Counted from the first letter of the stretch, positions 46,461 through 58,781 are shown. The stretch is 64,000 nt of DNA from Pseudomonas sp. v388 (GCF_003935425.1 NZ_RHQN01000003.1:124001-188000); one strand, 5' to 3'. Notes: generated by a model not told the origin, from the letters alone. Numbers and translations are program-made.

Positions 46461-47150
46461 TCAAAAATAACGTGTTGGGTCCGAAACACCGGCATGGGCA
46501 AAGCCTTCGGCACGCAGGCGGCAACTGTCGCATTTACCGCATGCACGGCCTTGGTCATCGGCCTGATAGCAGGAAACGGTCAGCGCGTAATCGACGCCCA
46601 ACGCCGTACCGGCGCGAACGATGTCGGCTTTGCTGAGGTTCTGCAAAGGCGCGCGAATGGTGAAGCCCTGCCCTTCTACACCGGCCTTGGTCGCCAGATT
46701 GGCCATGCGCTCGAACGACTCGACGAATTCGGGACGGCAATCGGGATAGCCGGAATAGTCCACTGCGTTGACGCCGATAAAGATGTCCCGGGCGCCGAGC
46801 ACCTCTGCCCAGCCCAGAGCCAGAGCCAGAAATACCGTGTTGCGGGCCGGAACGTAGGTAACCGGGATGCCTTCGGTCGGCGCCTCTGGTACGGCGATGG
46901 AGCTGTCGGTCAGCGCGGAGCCACCGATGCCGTTGAGATTCAGGCCGATTACCTTGTGCTCGACAACGCCCAGATCACCCGCCACTCGCTCAGCAGCCTG
47001 CAGTTCGGCGCGGTGACGCTGGCCGTAGTCAAAGCTCATCGTGTAGCAGGTGTAACCCTCGGCGCGCGCCATGGCGACGACCGTGGCCGAATCCAGGCCG
47101 CCAGACAGCAGGATCACGGCTTTCTTTTCAGTAGTGTTCAAATCAGTCAT
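46461..47150 (-). CDS. queC: 7-cyano-7-deazaguanine synthase
   Basis: The 229-residue product is QueC, the ATP-dependent step to preQ0 in queuosine synthesis. Seen: the PP-loop [11 protein letters not shown] and the C-terminal zinc Cys cluster [17 protein letters not shown]. It lies 1 nt after queE on the same strand; the tRNA-Lys gene follows. Confidence 0.95.
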   Translation of the reverse strand: MTDLNTTEKKAVILLSGGLDSATVVAMARAEGYTCYTMSFDYGQRHRAELQAAERVAGDLGVVEHKVIGLNLNGIGGSALTDSSIAVPEAPTEGIPVTYVPARNTVFLALALGWAEVLGARDIFIGVNAVDYSGYPDCRPEFVESFERMANLATKAGVEGQGFTIRAPLQNLSKADIVRAGTALGVDYALTVSCYQADDQGRACGKCDSCRLRAEGFAHAGVSDPTRYF

Positions 47151-47151
47151 T

Positions 47152-47799
47152 TCAGCGCCCCGGCTCGTCGTCCCAAAGATATTTATGCAGCTGCATTTGC
47201 AGGCGGACCGGCAGATTGTCGGCCACTATCCAGTCAGCCAGATCCCGCGCCTTGAGTTGATGATGACTGGCGGAAAACAGGACTTCGCCTGCACGTCGGT
47301 CAAGGCCGTACTGGATGAGCTTGGAAACGGCCCAGTCGTAATCATCCCGCGAACAGATCACGAACTTGACCTGATCATTTGGCGTGAGCAGATCCAGGTT
47401 CTCATAGCGGTTGCGAGAGACCTCCTCGGAGCCGGGGGTCTTGAGGTCCACCACGCGGCTGACCCGCGGGTCTACGGCCGAGATATCGAGGGCGCCACTG
47501 GTTTCGAGGGAAACCTGGTAGCCGGCATCGCACAGCCGCTGGAGCAACGGGATCGCATTGGGCTGGGCCAGCGGCTCACCGCCGGTCACGCAGACGTAGC
47601 GAGGACGGTAGGCAGCGACCTGCCCGACGATATCGTCCAGCGTCTGGACGGTCCCACCGCTGAACGCGTAGGCGCTGTCGCAGTACTGACAGCGCAGCGG
47701 GCAACCTGTAAGACGCACGAATACGGTCGGCAGGCCGGCAGTGCGGGTCTCACCCTGCAAAGAGTGAAATATTTCGGTGATACGTAATGTTTGTTGCAT
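47152..47799 (-). CDS. queE: 7-carboxy-7-deazaguanine synthase
   Basis: The product (215 aa) is a radical-SAM enzyme that rearranges carboxy-tetrahydropterin in queuosine synthesis. The cluster motif reads CPLRCQYC (CxxxCxxC), and FHSLQGET is the family start. The ATG at 47799 (MQQTL) is preferred over 47808. It forms queE-queC with its downstream neighbour. Confidence 0.94.
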   Translation of the reverse strand: MQQTLRITEIFHSLQGETRTAGLPTVFVRLTGCPLRCQYCDSAYAFSGGTVQTLDDIVGQVAAYRPRYVCVTGGEPLAQPNAIPLLQRLCDAGYQVSLETSGALDISAVDPRVSRVVDLKTPGSEEVSRNRYENLDLLTPNDQVKFVICSRDDYDWAVSKLIQYGLDRRAGEVLFSASHHQLKARDLADWIVADNLPVRLQMQLHKYLWDDEPGR

Positions 47800-47927
47800 A
47801 TGGGCCACGGGCGTAACAGCTAGACAGGCCGTCCGCCTCCGTCAGGCACTTCAAGTGCACCCTGCGCTCGCAGAATCCAGAGAAGCGTAATAGTTACCGG
47901 AATTTCGGGTGCGGGATTCTAACGAAA

Positions 47928-47950
47928 AAAGCCGCGACTAGCGCGGCTTT
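47928..47950 (-). terminator. Intrinsic terminator of the Tol-Pal operon
   Basis: AAAGCCGCG pairs with CGCGGCTTT over 5 nt, and a T6 run follows on the minus strand, 20 nt after the cpoB stop. Confidence 0.88.
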
Positions 47951-47970
47951 CTTGAGTTTCAGGCTGGGCA

Positions 47971-48786
47971 CTACAGACGCTGGAGGTCGCGCTGTGCCAG
48001 CTGAGCGGCAGATGTACCCGGATACTGGGCCACGACCTGCTGCAGAATACCTTTCACCTTGTCGTTGTGACCGAGGCGGCGCTCGACGTCAGCCAGCTTG
48101 TACAGCGAATCAGGCACTTTTGCGTGCTTGGGGTACTGCTGACTCACCTTGGCAAAGGCTTGGCCGGCACCTTGAAGGTCGCCCTTGGCCAGATTCACCT
48201 CGCCCAGCCAGTACTGGGCATTGCCCGCGTACGAACTGTTGGGGTACTTGCGCAGGAAAGCGGTGAAGGCCTGACTGGCCTTGTCGAAATCCTTTGCCTT
48301 GATCAGGTCGAAGGCCGCTTCGTAGTAAAGCTTTTCCTTCGCCGGATCAGCAGGCTCGGTGCCTGCTGTCGGCGCCTGGGCCGCTGGGGCCGAAGGCGTC
48401 CCGCTGGCGTCAACAGCGCCACCAGAGGGTTGAGAATTATTGCTAGCCGAAGCAGCAGCGCCGCTGGCTATGCGTTGGTCGAGTTCCTGGTAACGCTCCA
48501 GTGCTTCCTGCTTCATGCGCTGGATATCGTTTTGCTGGACTTCCACCATACCGCGCAAACGCGCGATTTCTTCCTGCATTTGTTGCAGCTGCATGAACAG
48601 CTGACCCTGTGCCGAGGCAGGGGCCGTAACCCCTCCCCCGGCATAGGCGCCGGACGTGCCATAACCCGCTGGCGGATAACTGCTGCTGCCAGAGCCAGAA
48701 TTGTCATCGACCACAGGTACCGCGCCCCACGCTGTAAGCGGGAGGGCGAGGGCCAAAACGGTTAGAGCACGTCGGCACGTTCGCAT
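47971..48786 (-). CDS. cpoB: Cell division coordinator CpoB (YbgF)
   Basis: The product (271 aa) has a signal peptide (cleavage near AWG-AVP), a coiled-coil trimerisation segment (about residues 62-105) and a C-terminal TPR region (KLYYEAAFDLIKAKDF onward). CpoB links the Tol machine with peptidoglycan synthesis at division. It is the last gene of the tol-pal operon. Confidence 0.93.
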   Translation of the reverse strand: MRTCRRALTVLALALPLTAWGAVPVVDDNSGSGSSSYPPAGYGTSGAYAGGGVTAPASAQGQLFMQLQQMQEEIARLRGMVEVQQNDIQRMKQEALERYQELDQRIASGAAASASNNSQPSGGAVDASGTPSAPAAQAPTAGTEPADPAKEKLYYEAAFDLIKAKDFDKASQAFTAFLRKYPNSSYAGNAQYWLGEVNLAKGDLQGAGQAFAKVSQQYPKHAKVPDSLYKLADVERRLGHNDKVKGILQQVVAQYPGTSAAQLAQRDLQRL

Positions 48787-48792
48787 GTCGAA

Positions 48793-49290
48793 TTACTTAC
48801 GCAGTTCGACGCGACGGTTTTGAGCCCAGGACTGCTCGTCGTTGCCGGTAGCAACTGGACGCTCTTCGCCGTAGGAAACCAGTTCCAGCTGAGCTGGGGA
48901 AACACCTTGCAGTACCAGGTAACGCTGAACGGCTTTCGCACGACGCTCGCCCAGTGCCATGTTGTACTCACGAGTACCACGTTCGTCGGTGTTGCCTTCC
49001 AGAACAACGCGAGCGCCGTTGGATTTCAGGTCTTTTGCATGAACGTCCAGGGAGCGCATGGCTTCTGGCTTCAGGTCCGAGCTGTCGTATTCGAAGTAGA
49101 ACGTGGTGATAGCGCGCAGAGCAGCTTCTTCGCTCAGGCTGCCATCAACAGCGCCAGTGTTGGCACCGTAACCAGCGTTAGGATCGACAGCGCCAGCGCC
49201 GGCGTTATCGCCGCCTTTGGACGAGCAACCTACAGCTACAGCCATGGCCAGAGCCAGGGCAGCAAATTTACCAAACTTCAGCATTTCCAT
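48793..49290 (-). CDS. pal: Peptidoglycan-associated lipoprotein Pal
   Basis: The product (165 aa) has a lipoprotein signal ending AVGC and an OmpA-like C-terminal domain with [20 protein letters not shown], which contacts meso-diaminopimelate of peptidoglycan. Pal is held in the outer membrane and works with TolB. The gene lies between tolB and cpoB. Confidence 0.95.
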   Translation of the reverse strand: MEMLKFGKFAALALAMAVAVGCSSKGGDNAGAGAVDPNAGYGANTGAVDGSLSEEAALRAITTFYFEYDSSDLKPEAMRSLDVHAKDLKSNGARVVLEGNTDERGTREYNMALGERRAKAVQRYLVLQGVSPAQLELVSYGEERPVATGNDEQSWAQNRRVELRK

Positions 49291-49341
49291 TTGAAACTCC
49301 TAATGAACCCCAGTGTGTTAAGCAAATCTTGTAGCGCCGCG

Positions 49342-50643
49342 TCAGTTCAGGTAAGGGGACCAGGACGGTTCTCTGACTTCGCCTTGTGCGGTAGGAAGCG
49401 GGAGCCTTACGCGTCCATTAATGGACACGAGCATCAAGACTCCCCGGCCCTGCTGGCGGGTGGCGTAGATTACCATGGTGCCGTTGGGCGCAACAGTAGG
49501 CGACTCATCAAGGTTGCTATCAGTCAGGATCTTTACATTACCGCGAGCCAGATCCTGCACTGCAACCTTGAAGTTAGTGAAGCCTTCCTGTCGGTGAATC
49601 ATTACCAGCGTCTTTTCATCGGCCGATAATTTCGGGTTGGCGTTGTAGTTGCCTACAAACGTGACGCGCTCGGCACCACCGCCATTGATATTGGTCTTGT
49701 AGATCTGTGGCTTGCCACCGCGGTCCGACGTGAAGTACAGCGTCGAACCGTCTTTACCGAAGAAAGGTTCGGTATCGATGGAAGAATCATTGGTGACACG
49801 ACTCAACTGACGCGAACCAAGATTGATGACATAGATTTCCGGATTGCCATCTTTCGACAATACGAAAGCCAGCTTCGATCCATCGGGCGACCACGCAGGG
49901 GCACCATTGAGGCCTTCGAAGTTGGTGATCTGTTCACGGCGGCCGGTATCGATGTGCTGAACGAAGATGCGCGGGCGGCGCTGTTCGAACGAAACATAGG
50001 CGATACGCTTGCCGTCCGGCGCGAAACGTGGCGACAGGATCGGCTCACGCGACTGCAACAGCGTTACCGCACGGGCACCGTCGTAATCCGAACGCTGCAG
50101 GGTGTAACGGGTGTTGCTCTCGGAAAAACGCTCGGCGGTCACGTACAGCATGCGAGTCGAGAACGCGCCCTTGATGCCGGTCAGCTTCTCGAACGACTGG
50201 TCAGAGATGTAGTGCGCCATGTCGCGCAGCTGGTCAGTCGTGCCCGAGACGTTACCGGTCAGCACCTGCTGCTCGGTGGCAACGTTGAACAGTGCGTATT
50301 GAATCTGCAGGCGACCGCCCGCAGGCACGATATTACCCACCATCACGTACTGCGCACCCAGCGCTTTCCAGTCGCGGAAAATGACTTCGCTGGCCTGGGC
50401 CGGCAAGCTGATCATGTTCTGCTTTGGAATCGGCGCGTAGTAACCCGAGTTGCGCAGGTCGTTGCCGATGATTTCCGACATGTCTTCGGGCAGCACGTTG
50501 CCGCCCTGCCAACCGAACGGCACGACAGCAATGGGGGTAGCACGGTCACTGCCGCTGGTGACCAGAATGTTCTTCTCTTCTGCGGCGACCATTCCGGCTG
50601 CACAGCAAAGAACGACTAGCAGTCCTCGAAAAAGGTTGATCAC
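49342..50643 (-). CDS. tolB: Periplasmic Tol-Pal protein TolB
   Basis: The product (433 aa) has a signal peptide, an N-terminal alpha/beta domain and a six-bladed propeller with repeats such as [14 protein letters not shown]. It binds Pal and is part of the Tol-Pal trans-envelope system. Its start overlaps the tolA stop by 4 nt. Confidence 0.95.
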   Translation of the reverse strand: MINLFRGLLVVLCCAAGMVAAEEKNILVTSGSDRATPIAVVPFGWQGGNVLPEDMSEIIGNDLRNSGYYAPIPKQNMISLPAQASEVIFRDWKALGAQYVMVGNIVPAGGRLQIQYALFNVATEQQVLTGNVSGTTDQLRDMAHYISDQSFEKLTGIKGAFSTRMLYVTAERFSESNTRYTLQRSDYDGARAVTLLQSREPILSPRFAPDGKRIAYVSFEQRRPRIFVQHIDTGRREQITNFEGLNGAPAWSPDGSKLAFVLSKDGNPEIYVINLGSRQLSRVTNDSSIDTEPFFGKDGSTLYFTSDRGGKPQIYKTNINGGGAERVTFVGNYNANPKLSADEKTLVMIHRQEGFTNFKVAVQDLARGNVKILTDSNLDESPTVAPNGTMVIYATRQQGRGVLMLVSINGRVRLPLPTAQGEVREPSWSPYLN

Positions 50644-51701
50644 AAGGCTAGATCTCCAGGTGTGAATGTCATCTTGAATGAACGATAGGGAGCGAAGTCA
50701 GCCGGCTTCAGACCCTGCATTTCTGTCAAACGTCCAATGTTCTTCACCGCTGCAACCGCAGAGCTGTCGAACGGTCCGTCGCCACTGGACTTGGAAACCG
50801 ATACCGATGCGATGGTGCCATCCGGCAGCATCCCGATCTGCAACGTTACCGACATGTTGTTACGCGCCGACGGCGGACGGCTCCAGCCTTCCGATGCCCT
50901 GACACGAATCAGATCATCGAAACTGCCTGCGGTCTCATCGCCCAGCTCGTCTGCCAGAGCCTGTTGCCGTTCCGGCTTATCGGAAAGCAAATCGGCCAGT
51001 GCCTGCGCCTTCTTGTCTTCTGCAGATTTGCGTGCAGCTTCCTGCGCCTTCTTGGCGGAGTCGGCAGCGGCTTTTTTCTTGGCGTCTTCGGCAGCCTTTT
51101 TCTTCGCATCCTCGGCCGCTTTTTTCTTGGCTTCATCGGCAGCCTGTTTCTTGGCTTCCTCGGCAGCGGCTTTCTTTGCGTCTTCCTCGGCTTTCTTCTT
51201 CGCTTCGTCTTCAGCTTTTTTCTTGGCGATATCGGCGAGCTGTTTCTCTTCGGCCTTTTTCGCGTCAGCCACCTTCTTGGCTTCGTCGGCTTTCTTGGCG
51301 TCGTCAGCCTTCCTGGCTTCCTCGGCTTTCTGTTCTGCCTTCTTGGCGTCAGCGGCCGCTTTCTGTTCTTCGGCCTTTTGAGCCGCTTCTTCTTTCTTTT
51401 GTTCCGCAGCCTTTACGGCTTCCTGCTCGATCTTCTTCTGTTCCAGCTGCTCGACTTCCGTCTGGCGTGCTGCAGTTTTTTTCGCCTCACCGGCAATCTT
51501 CTGGTTGGTCTGAGTCGTGGCCTGGCTCTTGGACTTGAGCTGGTAGAGCGTCGCCTGAACGATAGGCTTGGCTTCAGGCAGATCCGGAGTCATGGCAAAG
51601 CTGACGAACAGCAGGCCAAAAATCAGGATGTGCAACGCCACGGCCCAGACACCGGGCCAGAAGTAGCTCTCCGAGGCGGACGGCTCTCGAATCGGCTGCA
51701 T
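50640..51701 (-). CDS. tolA: Tol-Pal inner-membrane protein TolA
   Basis: The product (353 aa) has one N-terminal membrane anchor (about residues 15-40), a long Ala/Lys/Glu-rich helix with repeated AKKKAEE-type units (about 80-240) and a globular C-terminal domain. TolA spans the periplasm and transmits energy from TolQR. It overlaps tolR by 1 nt and tolB by 4 nt. Confidence 0.95.
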   Translation of the reverse strand: MQPIREPSASESYFWPGVWAVALHILIFGLLFVSFAMTPDLPEAKPIVQATLYQLKSKSQATTQTNQKIAGEAKKTAARQTEVEQLEQKKIEQEAVKAAEQKKEEAAQKAEEQKAAADAKKAEQKAEEARKADDAKKADEAKKVADAKKAEEKQLADIAKKKAEDEAKKKAEEDAKKAAAEEAKKQAADEAKKKAAEDAKKKAAEDAKKKAAADSAKKAQEAARKSAEDKKAQALADLLSDKPERQQALADELGDETAGSFDDLIRVRASEGWSRPPSARNNMSVTLQIGMLPDGTIASVSVSKSSGDGPFDSSAVAAVKNIGRLTEMQGLKPADFAPYRSFKMTFTPGDLAL

Positions 51702-52165
51702 CAGGGTGCCTCGGTAATCAGACCAACATTGCCGACTCCGGCCTTCTGCAACCCGCCCATCGTGCCCATGACAGAGCCGTAATCCACGGTCTTGTCGCCA
51801 CGAATGAACACCTGCGTCTGCTTGCCCGCATCACGACCGGCAGCGACGATCTTGGTCACCGCCGAGGTCAGTTGCGGCAGGGTCATTGCCTTGTCCATCT
51901 GCTTGTCGGTATCGACTTCGCTGCCAAGGTTCCAGTAGTAGGTCTTGTCAGCCTTGATCGAAATGGTCAGAACCTGGTTGTTGTTGTCCTGCGGCAAGGC
52001 CTCGCTGGAGACCTTGGGCAAATCGACCTTCACGCCCTGGTTGATCATGGGAGCCGTGACCATGAAGATGACCAGCAGCACCAACATCACGTCGATGTAC
52101 GGCACCACGTTCATTTCGGCGACCGGCTTGCGTTTCTTGCGACGATCTCGAGCGATTAAAGCCAT
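51701..52165 (-). CDS. tolR: Tol-Pal inner-membrane protein TolR
   Basis: The product (154 aa) is an ExbD/TolR protein with one membrane helix containing the functional Asp (PYIDVMLVLLVIFMV) and a periplasmic domain. With TolQ it forms the proton channel of the Tol system. Confidence 0.95.
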   Translation of the reverse strand: MALIARDRRKKRKPVAEMNVVPYIDVMLVLLVIFMVTAPMINQGVKVDLPKVSSEALPQDNNNQVLTISIKADKTYYWNLGSEVDTDKQMDKAMTLPQLTSAVTKIVAAGRDAGKQTQVFIRGDKTVDYGSVMGTMGGLQKAGVGNVGLITEAP

Positions 52166-52179
52166 GGGGAATTACCTGC

Positions 52180-52875
52180 TCACTCTTCGCTGGTATGCAC
52201 TTTACGGTGCAGGATGGCCTGGAACTCGTCAGCGAAGGTGTAGTAACGGCTGATCAGCGTTTCGCTGCGAGCGGAGAAGCGGTTGTAACAGATCACCGCC
52301 GGAATGGCCGCGAACAGGCCGATAGCGGTAGCGATCAGAGCTTCCGCAATACCCGGAGCAACGGTTGCCAGGGTGGCTTGCTGCGCAGTAGCCAGACCAC
52401 GGAAGGAGTTCATGATCCCCCAGACGGTACCGAACAGGCCGATGTACGGACTGGTGGAACCCACGGTGGCCAGGAACGGCAGGCCGGTTTCGAGTTTTTC
52501 TTCCTCACGGGAGATGGCGACACGCATGGCACGGGCCACGCCTTCCATCACCGCATCCGGATCGACGCCTGCCTGCTGGCGCAGACGGGAGAATTCCTTG
52601 AAGCCGGCACGGAAGATCTGCTCCACGCCGGAGTCCGGATCCGGGTTGCTGCCGGCCTGACGATACAGCTTGGACAGGTCGATACCCGACCAGAAACGCT
52701 CCTCGAAGCTGTCCAGTGCACGCCGACCTGCACGCAGCATGTTGCTGCGCTGAAAAATCATGACCCATGAGGCGACTGAGGCTGCCACCAGAATCAGCAT
52801 CACCAACTGAACAACAATGCTGGCATTGCTGACCAAACTCCACATGGAGGAATGGTCGACGACGTTAGCTTCCAC
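52180..52875 (-). CDS. tolQ: Tol-Pal inner-membrane protein TolQ
   Basis: The product (231 aa) is an MotA/TolQ/ExbB proton-channel protein with three membrane helices and the signature [13 protein letters not shown]. It overlaps the ybgC stop by 11 nt, so ybgC-tolQ-tolR-tolA-tolB-pal-cpoB is one operon. Confidence 0.95.
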   Translation of the reverse strand: MEANVVDHSSMWSLVSNASIVVQLVMLILVAASVASWVMIFQRSNMLRAGRRALDSFEERFWSGIDLSKLYRQAGSNPDPDSGVEQIFRAGFKEFSRLRQQAGVDPDAVMEGVARAMRVAISREEEKLETGLPFLATVGSTSPYIGLFGTVWGIMNSFRGLATAQQATLATVAPGIAEALIATAIGLFAAIPAVICYNRFSARSETLISRYYTFADEFQAILHRKVHTSEE

Positions 52876-53332
52876 GCTTTATCTCCTGCTCTGAAAGTGT
52901 GCCCGCACCGCCCTGGTCGGCAAAGGCCGCACGCAAGGCTTCGGGAATGGCCCGGGGTTTCATACTATCGGCGCGTACACACGCCACTAAAAACTGCCCC
53001 TCACAGAGCAATGTTGCATCCGAAGCCCGCCTGATCTGCTGTTTGAAGCGCAGGCTGACCCGGTTCAATTCGATGACATCCGCGCTGACCAGCAGTTCGT
53101 CATCCAGCCGCGCAGGCTTGTGATAACGAGCTTCACTGGAATGCACGACGAACAGCAGGTTCTCCTGCGCCAGCTCAGACTGGGCAAAACCCAGTTCGCG
53201 CAGCCGCTCGGTTCGAGCCCGCTCCATGAATTTCAGGTAGTTGACGTAGTAAACGATGCCGCCGGCATCGGTGTCTTCGTAATAAACGCGACAGCGATGT
53301 GCGAACGACTGGTCCCCGTTTTGCGCGCGCAT
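52865..53332 (-). CDS. ybgC: Acyl-CoA thioesterase YbgC
   Basis: The product (155 aa) is a hot-dog-fold thioesterase with the 4-hydroxybenzoyl-CoA thioesterase signature [20 protein letters not shown], where Asp is catalytic. It is the first gene of the tol-pal operon. Confidence 0.93.
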   Translation of the reverse strand: MRAQNGDQSFAHRCRVYYEDTDAGGIVYYVNYLKFMERARTERLRELGFAQSELAQENLLFVVHSSEARYHKPARLDDELLVSADVIELNRVSLRFKQQIRRASDATLLCEGQFLVACVRADSMKPRAIPEALRAAFADQGGAGTLSEQEIKRGS

Positions 53333-53464
53333 ACTCTAGTGCTTACTCCTCAGGTTGCCAATCGGGTGAGGCAACTGTTTTTCAACCATTTACAGCCAAT
53401 CAGGTGTCTCGGCGTCGAGACTGGCATTCTGACCACGCAAACCCGGAATAAGTCGATCGCAAGG

Positions 53465-54526
53465 CTACTGATCGGCTGTGCCATTCACAAGATCCTCGGC
53501 GACGGGCATGTCTCCCATTCTTGAAGGAATATTCAGCCCGAAATGCAGGTACGCGTGCCTTGTCACCACGCGCCCGCGAGGCGTGCGCATGATGTAGCCC
53601 TGCTGGATCAGATAGGGTTCCAGCACGTCTTCAATGGTGTGCCGCTCCTCGCTGATGGCCGCCGCCAGGCTGTCGACTCCGACAGGCCCGCCGTCGAACT
53701 TTTCGATCATGGTCAATAGCAGCCGCCGGTCCTGATGATCGAAGCCGTGTTCGTCCACGTCGAGCAGGTTCAAAGCCTTGTCCGCGGTCTGCCGGGTAAT
53801 CTGCCCATTGCCGCGCACTTCAGCGAAATCCCGCACCCTGCGCAGCAAACGGTTGGCGATACGTGGCGTGCCACGGGCACGACGGGCGATTTCGAATGCA
53901 CCTTCAGGCTCGATCACCAGCCCCAGGATTCCAGCCGAGCGTGTAACGATGGTCGACAGGTCGGCGATGCTGTAAAACTCCAGGCGCTGAACAATGCCGA
54001 AGCGGTCGCGCAGCGGGTTGGTGAGCATTCCGGCACGGGTCGTGGCACCCACCAGGGTGAACGGTGGCAGATCCAGCTTGATGGACCGCGCCGCCGGGCC
54101 TTCACCGATCATGATGTCGAGCTGGAAATCCTCCATCGCCGGGTACAGCACTTCCTCGACGATGGGCGAGAGCCGGTGGATCTCGTCGATGAACAGCACG
54201 TCATTGGGTTCGAGATTGGTCAGGATCGCCGCCAGGTCACCCGGACGCTCCAGCACCGGCCCTGACGTGCTCTTGATCGAGACCGACATTTCCTGGGCGA
54301 TGATATTGGCCAGGGTGGTCTTGCCCAGCCCCGGCGGGCCGAAGATCAAGGTGTGATCCAGAGATTCGCTGCGAGCACGGGCAGCCTGAATGAACAGTTC
54401 CATCTGCTCGCGCACGGTCGGCTGACCGATGTAGTCGGCCAGGCTCAAGGGCCGGATGGCACGGTCCAGTTGCTCTTCTCGGTCACGGCCGTTGCTGGCG
54501 GTGATCAGGCGGTCGGCTTCAATCAC
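53465..54526 (-). CDS. ruvB: Holliday junction DNA helicase RuvB
   Basis: The product (353 aa) is the AAA+ motor that drives branch migration with RuvA. Walker [13 protein letters not shown], Walker [11 protein letters not shown], sensor-1 GATTRAG and a winged-helix C-terminus are visible. The start codon is GTG, directly after the ruvA TAA. The gap to ybgC (132 nt) may hold the tol operon promoter. Confidence 0.96.
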   Translation of the reverse strand: MIEADRLITASNGRDREEQLDRAIRPLSLADYIGQPTVREQMELFIQAARARSESLDHTLIFGPPGLGKTTLANIIAQEMSVSIKSTSGPVLERPGDLAAILTNLEPNDVLFIDEIHRLSPIVEEVLYPAMEDFQLDIMIGEGPAARSIKLDLPPFTLVGATTRAGMLTNPLRDRFGIVQRLEFYSIADLSTIVTRSAGILGLVIEPEGAFEIARRARGTPRIANRLLRRVRDFAEVRGNGQITRQTADKALNLLDVDEHGFDHQDRRLLLTMIEKFDGGPVGVDSLAAAISEERHTIEDVLEPYLIQQGYIMRTPRGRVVTRHAYLHFGLNIPSRMGDMPVAEDLVNGTADQ

Positions 54527-55135
54527 TTATGCCATCCCCTTCAACGCACGTCGGATCAGATCTGCACTGCTCAAGCCTTTATCCTTGATGGCAGAGACGG
54601 CCTTGCTCGCCTCTTGCGGTTTGTAACCCAGGGAAATCAGCGCGCTGACCGCATCAGCCTCGGCGGTCGCCACCGGTTCAAGCGGATTCGGCCCGCTGGA
54701 GACCAGCGTAAAGGTTCCAGGCAACGCATCCCAGGCCTTGAAGCGGTCTTTGAGCTCCACCAGCAGGCGCTCGGCAGTCTTCTTGCCGACGCCCGGAACA
54801 CGGGTCAGCGCCGAGGTATCCTGAGCCTGAACGCAACGCACCAGCTCATCCACCTCCAGCGCCGACATCAGCGCCAGCGCCAGCTTGGGGCCTACGCCGT
54901 TCAAGCGAATCAGTTCCCGAAACAGTTCACGGTCGCGTTTTTCATGAAAACCGTACAGCAGATGCGCGTCTTCGCGAACCACCAGATGAGTGAACAAGGT
55001 CACTGGTTCACCCACATGAGGCAGCCGATACAACGTGGTCATGGGCACTTCCAGCTCATAGCCGACGCCATTGACGTCCAGCACCAGATGCGGAGGCTGC
55101 TTCTCGGCCAGTGAACCGCGTAAACGTCCAATCAC
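54527..55135 (-). CDS. ruvA: Holliday junction DNA-binding protein RuvA
   Basis: The product (202 aa) has the OB-fold N-terminus ([13 protein letters not shown]), two helix-hairpin-helix motifs ([25 protein letters not shown]) and domain III that contacts RuvB. Stop and ruvB start are adjacent. Confidence 0.96.
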   Translation of the reverse strand: MIGRLRGSLAEKQPPHLVLDVNGVGYELEVPMTTLYRLPHVGEPVTLFTHLVVREDAHLLYGFHEKRDRELFRELIRLNGVGPKLALALMSALEVDELVRCVQAQDTSALTRVPGVGKKTAERLLVELKDRFKAWDALPGTFTLVSSGPNPLEPVATAEADAVSALISLGYKPQEASKAVSAIKDKGLSSADLIRRALKGMA

Positions 55136-55241
55136 GAATCAGATCCTTTCGAATAGCCCGTCGCTCGCGCGACAAGATTGGGCACAATCATTACAGGACA
55201 TGGCAGACCTGCAAGTAAAAAAATGCGTGCGAATGATGCAG

Positions 55242-55766
55242 TCAGAGGCGTAACCGCCCGCCGCGACTGCGCGCAGTGTTCAACCCATGGGGAATCAGGC
55301 TGGAGCGGGTGTGGGCATGGCACAACGCGATGGCCAGCGCGTCGGAGGCGTCGATCTGCGGCTTCTGCGTCAGTTTCAGCAGATGCATGACCATCATCAT
55401 CACCTGCTCCTTGTTCGCCCCACCCGTCCCGGCTACCGCCTGCTTGACCTGGGTGGCGGTGTACTCGGCGATCTCCAGCGATTCCTCGGCGCCAGCCACG
55501 ATGGCCGCACCCCGGGCCTGCCCCAGCTTCAGGGCCGAGTCGGCATTACGCGCCATGAAGACCTTTTCGATCCCCATGGTCACCGGGCCGTAGGTGCTGA
55601 TGACTTCCCGCACACCGCGATACACGATCTGCAACCGCTCATGCAGCTCGCCACCGCCGGTACGGATGCAACCCGACGCCACGTAGACGCAACCACGCCC
55701 GGTATCACGTACAACGCCATAGCCGGTAATTCTCGAACCGGGGTCGATACCTAGAATAAGTGTCAT
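55242..55766 (-). CDS. ruvC: Holliday junction resolvase RuvC
   Basis: The product (174 aa) is a dimeric endonuclease that cuts Holliday junctions. Catalytic acidic residues are visible in [11 protein letters not shown] (Asp), MGIEKVFM (Glu), and near the C-terminus [16 protein letters not shown] (Asp). It precedes ruvA by about 106 nt. Confidence 0.96.
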   Translation of the reverse strand: MTLILGIDPGSRITGYGVVRDTGRGCVYVASGCIRTGGGELHERLQIVYRGVREVISTYGPVTMGIEKVFMARNADSALKLGQARGAAIVAGAEESLEIAEYTATQVKQAVAGTGGANKEQVMMMVMHLLKLTQKPQIDASDALAIALCHAHTRSSLIPHGLNTARSRGGRLRL

Positions 55767-55894
55767 AACGCCTGCAGCTTGAAGATGGGTCTTGTCACAA
55801 TGAGCGCAGCATAAAGGCAGAAGCCGGAGGCCGATAGCGATGGATGATCATCGCTTCGTGCCTCCGGCCCCGATGTAACCCTTGCAGCTCGCAG

Positions 55895-56641
55895 TCAGCC
55901 GAGCTGCTCCATGACTTCGTCAGGGATTTCCGCGTTGGAATAGACGTTCTGCACGTCATCCAGGTCTTCGAGCATGTCGATCAGCTTGAGTACCTTTTCC
56001 GCGGTTTCCAGGTCGAGCACGGCACTGGTGGTCGGCAGCATGACGATCTCGGCGTCGGCCGCCTTGAAGCCGGCAGCCTCCAGGGCATTACGCACCGCGT
56101 AGAAGCTGGAGAACGACGTGAACACATCGACGGAACCGTCTTCGTGGCTCACCACGTCATCCGCATCCGCTTCCATGGCCGCTTCGATCAGTGCGTCTTC
56201 ATCCACGCCGGCGGCAAAGGAGATCTGACCCTTGCGATCGAACAGGTAGGCAACCGACCCATCCGTCCCCAGGTTGCCGCCGCACTTGGTGAATGCATGG
56301 CGAACGGCAGCCGCGGTGCGATTGCGGTTGTCGGTCATGGCCTCGACCATCACCGCCACCCCGCCAGGACCATAACCTTCGTAACCCAGCTCGACGACAT
56401 CATCGCCATCGGAGGCCCCGACGCCGCGCGCCACCGCACGATCAATGGTGTCACGCGTCATGTTGGCACCAAGGGCCTTGTCCAGCGCCAGACGCAGACG
56501 AGGGTTGGAGCCCGGGTCGCCGCCGCCCTGACGAGCGGCGACAGTCAGTTCACGAATCCATTTGGTGAAGATCTTGCCTTTCTTGGCATCCTGACGCTCT
56601 TTGCGGTGCTTGATGTTCGCCCACTTAGAATGACCTGCCAT
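55895..56641 (-). CDS. yebC: YebC/PmpR-family transcriptional/translation regulator
   Basis: The product (248 aa) begins [14 protein letters not shown], the invariant start of the YebC family. PmpR in Pseudomonas represses quorum sensing; other YebC proteins also help ribosomes at proline stretches. Start at 56641 rather than 56707 follows this motif. It lies between aspS and ruvC, on the same strand, as in most gammaproteobacteria. Confidence 0.94.
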   Translation of the reverse strand: MAGHSKWANIKHRKERQDAKKGKIFTKWIRELTVAARQGGGDPGSNPRLRLALDKALGANMTRDTIDRAVARGVGASDGDDVVELGYEGYGPGGVAVMVEAMTDNRNRTAAAVRHAFTKCGGNLGTDGSVAYLFDRKGQISFAAGVDEDALIEAAMEADADDVVSHEDGSVDVFTSFSSFYAVRNALEAAGFKAADAEIVMLPTTSAVLDLETAEKVLKLIDMLEDLDDVQNVYSNAEIPDEVMEQLG

Positions 56642-56725
56642 CTCTTGCTCCAGATTCTTTTGAAACACCTTCACCTTTCGCAGAAACCAGCCTGCAAAAG
56701 GCTTCACTCAATTCAAGAACAACAT

Positions 56726-56752
56726 CAGGGCGCGCCGCAGCGACGCGCCCTG
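56726..56752 (-). terminator. Hairpin between aspS and yebC
   Basis: CAGGGCGCG pairs perfectly with CGCGCCCTG over 9 nt, just after the aspS stop. No T-tract; perhaps a partial terminator or mRNA processing signal. Confidence 0.5.
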
Positions 56753-56758
56753 CCCGCA

Positions 56759-58534
56759 TCACTCCGGCTTTTGCTGCTCGCGCAGACGGATGTGCAGTTC
56801 GCGCAATGCCTTGGCATCGACCACGCCCGGCGCCTGGGTCATGACGTCCGCAGCGCTCTGGGTTTTCGGGAAGGCGATCACTTCACGGATCGACTGGGCG
56901 CCGGTCATGAGCATGACCAGACGGTCCAGACCGAACGCCAGGCCACCGTGCGGCGGTGCGCCGTACTTCAGGGCGTCGAGCAGGAAGCCGAACTTCTCCT
57001 GCTGCTCGTCTTCGTTGATACCCAGCAGACGGAATACCGCCTGTTGCATTTCCTTGCGATGGATACGAATCGAACCGCCACCCAGCTCGGTGCCGTTGAG
57101 CACCATGTCGTAGGCACGGGACAGCGCGGTCGCCGGGTTGGCTTCCAGCTCTTCCGGGGTGCACTTAGGCGCCGTGAACGGGTGGTGCAAGGCGGTGAAG
57201 CTGCCGTCGTCGTTCTCTTCGAACATCGGGAAGTCGACGACCCACATCGGCGCCCACTCGCAGGTGTGCAGCTTGAAGTCGTTACCGACCTTGATACGCA
57301 GCGCGCCCAGGGCCTCGCTGACGATCTTGGCCTTGTCCGCACCGAAGAACACGATGTCGCCGTCCACCGCACCAACGCGATCGAGGATCACATTGAGGTT
57401 GGCTTCCGGGATGTTCTTGACGATAGGCGACTGCAGGCCGTCAACGCCATTGGCGCGTTCGTTGACCTTGATGTACGCCAGGCCCTTGGCACCGTAGATG
57501 CCGACGAACTTGGTGTAATCGTCGATCTGCTTGCGCGGCATGCTTGCCCCGCCTGGAACGCGCAGGGCGGCAATGCGGCATTTCGGATCGTTGGCCGGGC
57601 CGCTGAACACCTTGAACTCGACATCCTTGAGCTGATCGGCCACGTCAACCAGTTCCAGCGGGTTGCGCAGGTCCGGCTTGTCGGAACCATAACGACGCAT
57701 GGCTTCTTCGAAGGTCATGTGCGGGAAGTCGCCGAATTCCAGGTCCAGCACTTCCTTGAACAGCTGACGCACCATCTTTTCGGTCAGACCGATGATGTCT
57801 TCTTCGTTCAGGAAGCTGGTTTCGATGTCGATCTGAGTGAATTCAGGCTGACGGTCGGCACGCAGGTCTTCGTCGCGGAAGCACTTGGCGATCTGGTAGT
57901 AACGGTCGAAGCCGGCCACCATCAGCAGTTGCTTGAACAGCTGGGGCGACTGCGGCAACGCGAAGAAGCTGCCCGGGTGTGTGCGGCTCGGCACCAGGTA
58001 GTCGCGAGCACCCTCGGGGGTGGCGCGAGTCAGGATCGGCGTTTCGACGTCCAGGAAACCGTTGTCATCCAGGTAGCGGCGGATGCTGGTGGTGATGCGC
58101 GAACGCAGACGCAGCTTCTCGGCCATTTCCGGACGGCGCAGGTCGATGAAGCGATAACGCAGGCGGGTTTCTTCACCGACGTCGGAGAACTCGTTGAGCG
58201 GGAATGGCGGAGTCTCGGACTCGTTCAATACTTCCAGCTCGTAGCCCAGCACTTCGATGGCTCCGGAGGCCATGTTGGCGTTGACGGCACCGGCAGGACG
58301 CGCACGTACCTTGCCGACAACCTTGACCACATATTCGCTGCGCACACGGTCGGCAGCGGCGAAGGTATCGGCACGGTCGGGATCGAACACCACCTGGGCC
58401 ATGCCTTCACGGTCGCGAATATCGAGGAAGATAACGCCCCCGTGGTCACGACGACGGTGGACCCATCCGCAAAGGGTAATTTCCTGACCTTCCAGACTCT
58501 CGTTCAGTTGGCCGCAATAATGGCTGCGCATCAT
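56759..58534 (-). CDS. aspS: Aspartyl-tRNA synthetase
   Basis: The 591-residue product is a class IIb synthetase. It has an N-terminal OB-fold anticodon-binding domain, motif 2 around [21 protein letters not shown], a bacterial GAD insertion domain in the middle, and motif 3 [13 protein letters not shown]. It probably heads the transcript aspS-yebC-ruvC. Confidence 0.96.
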   Translation of the reverse strand: MMRSHYCGQLNESLEGQEITLCGWVHRRRDHGGVIFLDIRDREGMAQVVFDPDRADTFAAADRVRSEYVVKVVGKVRARPAGAVNANMASGAIEVLGYELEVLNESETPPFPLNEFSDVGEETRLRYRFIDLRRPEMAEKLRLRSRITTSIRRYLDDNGFLDVETPILTRATPEGARDYLVPSRTHPGSFFALPQSPQLFKQLLMVAGFDRYYQIAKCFRDEDLRADRQPEFTQIDIETSFLNEEDIIGLTEKMVRQLFKEVLDLEFGDFPHMTFEEAMRRYGSDKPDLRNPLELVDVADQLKDVEFKVFSGPANDPKCRIAALRVPGGASMPRKQIDDYTKFVGIYGAKGLAYIKVNERANGVDGLQSPIVKNIPEANLNVILDRVGAVDGDIVFFGADKAKIVSEALGALRIKVGNDFKLHTCEWAPMWVVDFPMFEENDDGSFTALHHPFTAPKCTPEELEANPATALSRAYDMVLNGTELGGGSIRIHRKEMQQAVFRLLGINEDEQQEKFGFLLDALKYGAPPHGGLAFGLDRLVMLMTGAQSIREVIAFPKTQSAADVMTQAPGVVDAKALRELHIRLREQQKPE

Positions 58535-58781
58535 GATGGTGTTTTCACTTCTCGTAATTCGAAATTCGGTGGGGCTTTCGCTCCTGGCCTGGGCTCAATA
58601 GTGCAAGGCACCGGCATACAGTTCAAGCCAGTCCCCGCCCACCCAGAGTCACGCCCGTCAGCAAGGCGAAGGATTATATAGAGTTAATCGCAGCCGTGCA
58701 GCCGAACGAACCTATCCAGCCAGGATAAGTTCGTCTCACGGCCCGGCGCCCGGACGCACTGCCCGTGCCGCCGTAATGGCA